DNA of 11,561 nucleotides from the NCBI GenBank assembly GCA_030042815.1, contig JASHYY010000089.1, positions 1-11,561 of the forward strand. Reading direction: 5' to 3'. The DNA is from Thermoplasmata archaeon (GTDB taxonomy: Archaea > Thermoplasmatota > Thermoplasmata > Lutacidiplasmatales > UBA184). Below, piece after piece: positions 5,720 to 11,561 of this stretch (the first letter of the stretch is position 1; every line of letters begins with the position of its first letter). The position numbers and the translations under genes are program-made. The notes under the pieces were generated by a model. The model was not told where the DNA came from. It ran no database searches and saw only the letters and a list, made by a program, of their open reading frames with translations.

Positions 5720-7195
5720 ATGACGGAGGAGACCGCGCTCGAGCGCGAGCGCCGGGAGAAGGTCGCGCGCTGGCGCGCCGCGGGGCGGGAGCCGTACCCC
5801 TGGTCGTTCCCGGGCCGCGTCGGCACCGACCGGGTCCGCGCCGCCTGCGCGCGCCTGCGCCCGGGGGAGGACGCCCCGGGCGAGACGTTCCGGGTCGCCG
5901 GGCGGCTGCGCGCGGTCCGCGAACACGGGCGCACCGCGTTCGCGGACCTCGAGGACGCGGCCGGGGAGCTCCAGCTTCTATTGCGCGTGGACGAGCTCGG
6001 CGAGGCCCCGTACCGCGAGTGGCTCTCCGACCTCGACCCGGGCGACCTCGTGGGCGCGGACGGGACGGCCGCGGTCTCGCGCCGGGGCGAGCCGTCGCTC
6101 GTCGTGCGGTCGCTCGCCCTGCTCGCGAAGGCGATCGCCCCCCCGCCCGAGAAGTTCCACGGACTCACCGACGTCGAGGAGCGGATCCGGCGACGGTACC
6201 TCGACCTCCTCTCGTCCCCGGAAGTTCGGGCCCGCTTCCGCGCCCGCTCGCTCCTGGTCCGCGAGGTCCGCGCGCACTACGAGGAGGCGGGATTCCTCGA
6301 GGTCGAGACCCCGGTCCTCGGTTCGGTCGCGGGGGGCGCGGCCGCCGCCCCGTTCGTCACGCACTCGAACTACCTCGACGCCGAGCTCGAGCTCCGCATC
6401 GCGGAGGAGCTGCCGCTGAAACGGCTCGTGGTCGGGGGTCTCGAGCGGGTCTTCGAGATCGGCAAGGCGTTCCGCAACGAGGACCTCGACTCGACGCACT
6501 CGCCCGAGTTCACCGAGCTCGAGGCGTACTGGGCCTACGCCGACTACCACGACATGCGGGAGCTCACCGAGGGGCTCTACGAGCGCCTCGCGCGCCGGGC
6601 GCCGGAGCTCTTCCCGGGCGACGCGACGGTCGCGGCCGCGAGCGCCCGGTTCCGGCCCCCGTTCGCGACCCTCGATTTCGTGGATGAGCTCGAGCGCCGA
6701 TCCGGGATCCCGGACCTCCTCTCGAAGGACCGGGACGAGCTCCGGACGCTCGCCCGCGCCGCCGGGTCGACCGTCCCCGACAACTCGTCGACCGGGACGT
6801 TCCTCGACAAGCTGTTCGAGCACTACGTCGAGCCGTCGATCGACCGGGTGACGTTCGTGGTCGACCACCCGGTCGCGACGACCCCGCTCGCGAAGCGGCA
6901 TCGCACGAAACCGGGTCGGGTCGAGCGGTTCGAGGTGTTCGCCCCGGGCTTCGAGCTCGCGAACGCGTACACCGAGCTCACCGACCCGGACGAGCAGGAG
7001 GCGCGGTTCCGTCAGCAGGTCGGGGAACGCGGGGACGACCGGTACGCCTACGACGCCGACTTCGTCGAGTCGGTCCGCTACGGGCTCCCCCCGACGACCG
7101 GCATCGGATTCGGGGTCGACCGGCTCTTGATGGCGCTGCTCGGGATCCCCTCGATCAAGGAGGTCATCCTCTTCCCGCTCGCCCGGGCGCGCTAG
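5720..7195 (+). CDS. lysS: Lysyl-tRNA synthetase, class II
   Basis: It charges tRNA-Lys with lysine using ATP. The 491-residue protein has the class IIb layout. An N-terminal helix RREKVARWRAAGREPYPW leads into an OB-fold anticodon-binding domain (about 56-140) with FRVAGRLRAVREHGRTAF and a GDLVG turn. The linker KFHGLTDVEERIRRRYLDLL is diagnostic for LysRS. The catalytic core has TPVLGSVAGGAAAAPFVTH, motif 2 at FEIGKAFRNEDLDSTHSPEF (R252, E254) and motif 3 at GFGVDRLLM (D467, R468). The motif 2 loop THSPEFTELEAY separates it from AspRS and AsnRS. Length is normal. Many archaea use the unrelated class I LysRS, so this copy may have a transfer history. It is monocistronic by appearance, flanked by promoter-like elements on both sides. 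Confidence 0.96.
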   Translation: MTEETALERERREKVARWRAAGREPYPWSFPGRVGTDRVRAACARLRPGEDAPGETFRVAGRLRAVREHGRTAFADLEDAAGELQLLLRVDELGEAPYREWLSDLDPGDLVGADGTAAVSRRGEPSLVVRSLALLAKAIAPPPEKFHGLTDVEERIRRRYLDLLSSPEVRARFRARSLLVREVRAHYEEAGFLEVETPVLGSVAGGAAAAPFVTHSNYLDAELELRIAEELPLKRLVVGGLERVFEIGKAFRNEDLDSTHSPEFTELEAYWAYADYHDMRELTEGLYERLARRAPELFPGDATVAAASARFRPPFATLDFVDELERRSGIPDLLSKDRDELRTLARAAGSTVPDNSSTGTFLDKLFEHYVEPSIDRVTFVVDHPVATTPLAKRHRTKPGRVERFEVFAPGFELANAYTELTDPDEQEARFRQQVGERGDDRYAYDADFVESVRYGLPPTTGIGFGVDRLLMALLGIPSIKEVILFPLARAR

Positions 7196-7210
7196 GCCGC
7201 ACCCGGCCGG

Positions 7211-7218
7211 CTTATACT
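7211..7218 (+). promoter_or_regulatory. TATA box of the ABC exporter-valS operon
   Basis: cttatact is centred about 27 bases before the ATG at 7242, so the transcript should start at or beside the start codon. It lies in the 43-base gap after lysS and would drive the ATPase, permease and valS genes together. Confidence 0.6.
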
Positions 7219-7241
7219 CCGGGCCCGACGATGGGAAGGTG

Positions 7242-8027
7242 ATGGACGGGCCACCGCCCCTGCGGGCCTCCGACCTCACCGTCCGGTACGGGGAACGGGT
7301 CGCCGTCGACCGGCTCTCCTTCACCGTGCGCCCCGGCGAGATCTACGGGCTCCTCGGGTCGAACGGGGCGGGCAAGACGAGCACGATCAAGTCGGTCGTC
7401 GGACTCGTCCGGCCCGACGGGGGCGAGGTCCTGGTCTTCGGCCGGGACGTCCGGCGCGACGGCCTTCTCGTGAAGTCGCAGGTCGGCTACGTGCCCGAGA
7501 CGTCGCTCCTCTACGATGCGCTGACCCCCCGCGAGTTCCTCGAGTTCGTCGCGAGCGTCCGCCGGCTCGACCCCGCGGCCGCGAACGAGCGGACCCACAG
7601 CTACGTCGCCGCCTTCCGGCTCGAAGCCGAGTTCGAGGAGCCGATCCTCACGCTCTCGAACGGAACGCGCCAGAAGGTCCTCCTCATCGCGGCCCTGCTG
7701 CACCAGCCGCCCCTCCTCGTGCTGGACGAGCCGCTCAACAGCCTCGACCCCCGGTCGGTCCGGATCATGAAGGACCTCCTCCGGCGCTACGTCGCGGCCG
7801 GGGACCGCGGCATCCTTTTCTCGACGCACACGATGGAGGTCGCCGAGCGACTCTGCCACCGGGTTGGGATCCTCGACCACGGGGTCCTGCGCGGCGAGGG
7901 GACGCTCGAGGCCCTCCGGCGGAAGGTCGCGGCGGGGGACGCGACGCTCGAGGAGGTCTTCCTGCGCCTCACGGAAGAGGGGGAGGGCGTCCGGGCGGCG
8001 GTCGACTCGCTCGGAGCGTCCGGATGA
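7242..8027 (+). CDS. ABC transporter ATP-binding protein (ABC-2/CcmA type)
   Basis: This cytoplasmic ATPase powers the adjacent permease; the substrate is unknown. All nucleotide-binding motifs are present in 261 residues: Walker A GSNGAGKTS (39-47, K45), Q-loop region VGYVPETSLLYDALTPREFL, signature LSNGTRQK (138-145), Walker B LLVLDE (D162, E163) with D-loop NSLDP, and the switch histidine H196 in STHTMEVAE. The aromatic A-loop Y16 is also visible. LTPREFLEF and the C-terminal ALRRK...LEEVFLRLTEE are typical of CcmA-like ATPases of ABC-2 exporters. ATG 7242 is preferred. An in-frame GTG at 7239 would add one residue, and AGGTGAT overlaps the start. The stop overlaps the permease start as ATGA. 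Confidence 0.94.
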   Translation: MDGPPPLRASDLTVRYGERVAVDRLSFTVRPGEIYGLLGSNGAGKTSTIKSVVGLVRPDGGEVLVFGRDVRRDGLLVKSQVGYVPETSLLYDALTPREFLEFVASVRRLDPAAANERTHSYVAAFRLEAEFEEPILTLSNGTRQKVLLIAALLHQPPLLVLDEPLNSLDPRSVRIMKDLLRRYVAAGDRGILFSTHTMEVAERLCHRVGILDHGVLRGEGTLEALRRKVAAGDATLEEVFLRLTEEGEGVRAAVDSLGASG

Positions 8028-9688
8028 CCTGGCGGGACGCCGCGCGACTGAGCGACGTCGCGTTCACGGAGCTGTCGCTCCAGGCGATCTACGCGTTCCG
8101 CCAGGGGAACGTCGTCCCGCCCGACCCGGCGCACCGCCTCGTCCCGCGGGCCCGGCGCCGGGTGCTCGAGAGCAAGGGGATCGTCGCGTTCGTCCTCGGG
8201 ATCCTGACGTTCCTCGCGGCGTACGCCCTGCGCGAGAGCTCGCTCGCGACCGCCGTCTTCCGGGTCCCGGTGCCGACCGGCGTCTTCGAGGCCGGGGTGC
8301 TCACGGGCCTCTTCAGCCTCGACGTGGCGTTCCTGTGGTGGACCGGCATGCAGGTCCTGCCGACGTTCCTCGCCTCGGGCGTGATGCCGGTCCTCGAGCC
8401 GCTGCCGATCGACGACCGCACGATGCGTCGCGCGGCCGCGCTGCTCTACCTGCGGTTGTTCGACCTCCCCGCCCTCACGGTCCTTTTCGCGACCCCCGTC
8501 CTGGTCGGGTTCTCGCTCGGCCTCTGGGCCGGCGTGGCGGTCCTTCCGGGAGCAGCCGCCGCCGTCGGGTTCGCGCTCGCGCTCTCCCTCGTCACCGGAC
8601 GGTTCTTCGTCCGGCGCGTCCAGGGGTCGCGGGGAGGCGGGGGCGCCACGGTCGTCCGCTGGACCTACCTGGTGCTCTGGCTCGTCCCCGCCTTCGCGAT
8701 GTTCGGTCTCGTCACGGCCGCGCCCGACTTCTTCGCGTTCCTCGGCGCGGTCTCGATCGAGGGTCCGTCCCCGACCGCGCACGTCCTCCTCGCCGTTTTC
8801 CCCTTCACGCTCGCGGTGCTTCCCGCCCTCGCCGCGAGCGGGCCCGCCGGGCTCGGGCTCGACCCGGCCGGCTGGCTCTTCCTCGGCGTCGCGAGCGCCG
8901 CCTACTGCCTGCTCGCGGTCTGGGCGATCGTCTGGGTCCTCGCGTCGGTCCGCCAGGTGAGCATGGTCCCGCCGGCCGACCCCCGGGCGATCCCGACGCC
9001 GCGCATCGATGTCCGCACGCAGCCCGTCCTGCTCGCCGTCCTGACGAAGGACCTGCGGATCGCGAGCCGGACCCCCGGCTACGCCTTCCTGATCCTCCTC
9101 CCGATGTTGGACGCGCTCGCGATCGGCCTCTGGACGTTCGTGAGCGCCCCGGACTCCTCGGTGGCGTTCGGCCTCGCCCTCGCGGCCGTCACGACCGCCG
9201 CGCTCCTCGCAACCTTCTTTGGGCCCGCGTTCTTCGCCATCGAGGTGCTCGCGTTCTCCTACGGCCGGACCCTGCCGCTCTCCGACCGGTCGCTCCTCGC
9301 CGGGAAGGTCCTCCTGGTCGCCCTGATGTACCTGGTCGCGAGCGGCATCGTCCTCGGGATCACGCTGGTCCGCGTCTTCGACCCCGCGATCTTCGCCCTG
9401 TTCATCGTCGCGGAGCTGCCCGCGGTCGTCGCCGCCTCCCTCCTCGAGCTCGGGATCCTGTTCCGGAGGTCGCGGGCCCGGGGCCTCCCGATCACCAACC
9501 TCTACGCGGGAGCGTGGTACGCCGTCCTCGTGTCGATCCCCGGGGTGATCGTCGCCGGGGCCCCGCTGGTCGCGTTCCAGGCGGCCCGGATCGACGGCAC
9601 CCCGATCGGGGTGCTCGCGATGGCGGCGGTCGCGGTCGCCGAGCTCGCCTTCGCCGTTCCGTTCGCGCTCGGGAGGGAGGTCTCCTGA
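8024..9688 (+). CDS. ABC-2-type transporter permease, about 13 membrane segments
   Basis: This integral membrane partner of the upstream ATPase is 554 residues. Hydrophobic segments begin near residue 52 (GIVAFVLGILTFLAAYAL), with further ones around 86-120, 140-197, 211-245, 255-273 and 284-310. After a hydrophilic stretch (about 311-345), the block TKDLRIASRTPGYAFLILLP opens a second membrane half with about six more. The pattern KDL...R.P....LLP is familiar from ABC-2 permeases. Two membrane halves suggest a full-size permease with an internal pair of modules, about twice the common 250-300 residues. There is no signal peptide; the first 50 residues look cytoplasmic. The ATG overlaps the ATPase stop, with GGAG at 8013-8016 as Shine-Dalgarno. 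Its stop overlaps the valS start. Substrate unknown. Confidence 0.88.
   Translation: MTWRDAARLSDVAFTELSLQAIYAFRQGNVVPPDPAHRLVPRARRRVLESKGIVAFVLGILTFLAAYALRESSLATAVFRVPVPTGVFEAGVLTGLFSLDVAFLWWTGMQVLPTFLASGVMPVLEPLPIDDRTMRRAAALLYLRLFDLPALTVLFATPVLVGFSLGLWAGVAVLPGAAAAVGFALALSLVTGRFFVRRVQGSRGGGGATVVRWTYLVLWLVPAFAMFGLVTAAPDFFAFLGAVSIEGPSPTAHVLLAVFPFTLAVLPALAASGPAGLGLDPAGWLFLGVASAAYCLLAVWAIVWVLASVRQVSMVPPADPRAIPTPRIDVRTQPVLLAVLTKDLRIASRTPGYAFLILLPMLDALAIGLWTFVSAPDSSVAFGLALAAVTTAALLATFFGPAFFAIEVLAFSYGRTLPLSDRSLLAGKVLLVALMYLVASGIVLGITLVRVFDPAIFALFIVAELPAVVAASLLELGILFRRSRARGLPITNLYAGAWYAVLVSIPGVIVAGAPLVAFQAARIDGTPIGVLAMAAVAVAELAFAVPFALGREVS
9671..9687 (+). promoter_or_regulatory. Shine-Dalgarno and CTG start site of valS
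   Basis: GGGAGG at 9671-9676 lies 8 bases before CTG 9685-9687, and a second GGAGG at 9676-9680 lies 4 bases before it. The CTG shares bases with the TGA stop of the permease, giving a CTGA overlap like the ATGA between the two ABC genes. No ATG, GTG or TTG is in frame between 9517 and 9855, and 9856 lies beyond the ATP-binding HIGH-like motif. Confidence 0.6.
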
Positions 9689-11561
9689 GCGCTCCGGCGC
9701 TCCCCCCGCGCTTCGAGCCGACGGAGATCGAGGCGCGCTGGCAGTCGGAGTGGGAACGCCACGGCGCGTTCCGCGGTCCGGACCGGCCCGGGCCCCCGAC
9801 GTACTGCGTCATCCTCCCGCCGCCGAACGTCACGGGCGTCCTGACGATCGGCCACATGCTCGGCGACACGGTCATGGACCTCCTCGTCCGCCAGCACCGG
9901 ATGCAGGGGATCTCGTCCCTCTGGGTGCCGGGCCTCGACCACGCCGGCCTCGCCACTCAGGTCGAGGTCCGGCGGCGGCTCCAGAAGCAAGGGGTCCTCC
10001 TGGACGACCTGCCCCGGGAGGAGGCCCGCCGCGCGGTCGAGCAGTGGCGCGACGAGCACGAGGCCCGGATCCGGGAGCAGACGCGCGCCGGTGGGTTCTC
10101 GGTCGACTGGGACCGGTTCCGCTACACGATGGACGCCGAGAGCGTCCGGGCGACCCGGGAGGTGTTCGTCCGGCTCTACCGGGACGGGCTCATCTATCGC
10201 GGCGAGCGGATGGTCAACTGGGACCCGAAGCTCCGCACGGCGATCTCCGACCTCGAGGTCGTCCACTCGGAGGAGGAGGCGACGCTCCTCTACGTCCGGT
10301 ACCCCTGGGCCGACGGGGCCCCGGGGGGGCTCGAGGTCGCGACCGTTCGCCCGGAGACGATTTTCGGCGACGTGGCGGTCGCGGTGCATCCGGCCGACGT
10401 GCGGTACGAGGGCGCGGTCGGACGCGAGGTCCGCGTGCCCCTCACCGACCGGGTCGTTCCCGTGATCACCGACGACGCGATCGACCCGGCGTTCGGCGCG
10501 GGCGCGCTCAAGGTCACCCCCCGCCACGACCTCGTCGACTACGAGGTGTTCCGCCGCCACCCGGAGCTGTCGATGCCGCCGGACATCCTCGACGACCGGG
10601 CCCGTCTCACCGGACCGTGGGTGCCGCAGGAGTTCCAGGGGCTCGGGGTGGACGAGGCACGCTCGAAGGCGACCGACGCCCTCGGGTCCGCCGGCCTCCT
10701 CGGCCGACGCGAGCCGTACCGCCACTCGGTCGGCCGGTCGGAGCGGTCGGACGCGGCCGTCGAGCCGCGCCTCTCGACCCAGTGGTTCGTGCGGATGCGG
10801 GGCCTGGCCGACACCGTCGTCGGCGGGGTCCGCCGGGGCGAGATCCGGATCCACCCGAGCCGCTGGGAGCTCACGTTCTTCCGCTGGATGGAGGGGATCC
10901 AGGACTGGTGCATCTCCCGCCAGGTGTTCTGGGGCCACGCGATCCCCGCGTACCTCTGTCGCGCCTGCGGCGAGCGGACCGTCTCGGTCGAGCCGCCCGT
11001 CCGCTGCGAGCACTGCGGGGGGAGCGACCTCGTCGAGGACCCGGACGTCCTGGACGCGTGGTTCACGTCGTGGCTCTGGCCGTTCGCCGCGCTGGGCTGG
11101 CCCGACCCGACCGCCGACCTCGACCACTACTACCCGACGAGCGTCCTCGTGACCGGCCGCGACATCATGTTCTTCTGGGTCGCCCGGATGATGATGTCCG
11201 GCTACTACTTCACCGGGACCCGGCCGTTCGCGGACGTCTACTTCACCGGCATGCTCCGGGACGAACAGGGCCGCCGGATGTCGAAGCATCTCGGCAACTC
11301 CCCCGACCCGCTCGAGGTCGTGCGGAAGTGGGGGGCGGACGCGATGCGGTTCGCCCTCGTCTTCCCGAACCCGACCGACGAGGACGGAGGGTTTGGCGAG
11401 GGGACGCTCGAGGGAGCCCGCAACTTCCTCACGAAGGTGTGGAATCTCGCCCGGTTCACGCTCGGCCACCTTCCTCCCGGGACCGAGCCCCCCCGGGCGG
11501 CCCCCGAGCTCGGTCCGGGCGCCGCGCTCGAGAACCGGTGGATCCTCGCCCGCTACCGGCG
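9685..11561 (+). CDS. valS: Valyl-tRNA synthetase, C-terminus cut by window end
   Basis: This class Ia enzyme charges tRNA-Val and hydrolyses mischarged Thr-tRNA-Val. About 625 residues are visible from a proposed CTG start: (M)SAPALPPRFEPTEIEARW, typical of ValRS N-termini. PPPNVTG at 45-51 leads to TIGH (54-57) in place of HIGH. The CP1 editing domain shows TVRPETIFGDVAVAVHP and GAGALKVTPRHD. SERSDAAVEPRLSTQWFVRM and IQDWCISRQVFWGHAIP mark ValRS. A zinc knuckle is formed by C425, C428, C441 and C444. The KMSKS motif reads RMSKH (531-535) and is followed by LGNSPDPLEV. The frame is open without a shift. The anticodon-binding and coiled-coil C-terminus lie outside the window. The gene overlaps the ABC permease stop, an unusual operon partner. 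Confidence 0.95.
   Translation, partial: MSAPALPPRFEPTEIEARWQSEWERHGAFRGPDRPGPPTYCVILPPPNVTGVLTIGHMLGDTVMDLLVRQHRMQGISSLWVPGLDHAGLATQVEVRRRLQKQGVLLDDLPREEARRAVEQWRDEHEARIREQTRAGGFSVDWDRFRYTMDAESVRATREVFVRLYRDGLIYRGERMVNWDPKLRTAISDLEVVHSEEEATLLYVRYPWADGAPGGLEVATVRPETIFGDVAVAVHPADVRYEGAVGREVRVPLTDRVVPVITDDAIDPAFGAGALKVTPRHDLVDYEVFRRHPELSMPPDILDDRARLTGPWVPQEFQGLGVDEARSKATDALGSAGLLGRREPYRHSVGRSERSDAAVEPRLSTQWFVRMRGLADTVVGGVRRGEIRIHPSRWELTFFRWMEGIQDWCISRQVFWGHAIPAYLCRACGERTVSVEPPVRCEHCGGSDLVEDPDVLDAWFTSWLWPFAALGWPDPTADLDHYYPTSVLVTGRDIMFFWVARMMMSGYYFTGTRPFADVYFTGMLRDEQGRRMSKHLGNSPDPLEVVRKWGADAMRFALVFPNPTDEDGGFGEGTLEGARNFLTKVWNLARFTLGHLPPGTEPPRAAPELGPGAALENRWILARYR

Noticed and set aside
9514..9516. 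GTG as start of valS
   Set aside because: It would add 57 residues read from permease codons in another frame, with no similarity to ValRS N-termini and no Shine-Dalgarno that I could see.
9502..11469. A 655-codon open frame on the minus strand across valS
   Set aside because: It is antisense to a ValRS with intact motifs; the translation has no recognisable domain and shows biased composition typical of a shadow frame.

Overview
The window comes from a very GC-rich archaeon. The archaeal markers are Pus10, ribosomal protein eL21, RNA polymerase subunit Rpo4/F, DUF655 and a group II chaperonin (thermosome), together with TATA-box promoters. Several genes appear to make leaderless or nearly leaderless mRNAs. 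The class II LysRS and a ValRS with unusual, bacterial-looking signature motifs suggest a euryarchaeal-grade lineage that has exchanged tRNA synthetases. A Thermoplasmatota-like organism is possible, but this is only a guess from gene content.

Layout. Positions 1-48 hold the first codons of a leftward gene of unknown identity, divergent from everything else. Positions 122-3463 are a tight rightward operon for the gene-expression machinery: pus10 (tRNA pseudouridine synthase), rpl21e, rpoF (Rpo4), a DUF655 gene, and rsmA/ksgA (16S rRNA dimethyladenosine transferase). Its members overlap or are 4-15 bases apart. Positions 3504-5123 encode a thermosome subunit under its own strong TATA box, which overlaps the ksgA stop codon. 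Positions 5124-5263 are noncoding and carry two GC-rich hairpins whose loops share a heptamer. Positions 5264-5665 encode a 133-residue protein that I do not recognise. Positions 5720-7195 encode a class II lysyl-tRNA synthetase. Positions 7242-9688 encode an ABC-2-type exporter (ATPase, then a long permease), joined to the next gene, a valyl-tRNA synthetase that runs off the window end.

The genes mostly serve translation and its quality control: tRNA modification, ribosome assembly, aminoacylation and protein folding, with Rpo4 linking to transcription. The ABC exporter is the outlier. It is coupled to valS by a stop/start overlap, and valS appears to use a CTG start codon behind a strong Shine-Dalgarno sequence. 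I saw no mobile element, CRISPR array or tRNA/rRNA gene. I found no clearly new multi-gene system. The best leads are the CTG-started ValRS, its signature motifs, the paired hairpins and the orphan 133-residue gene.
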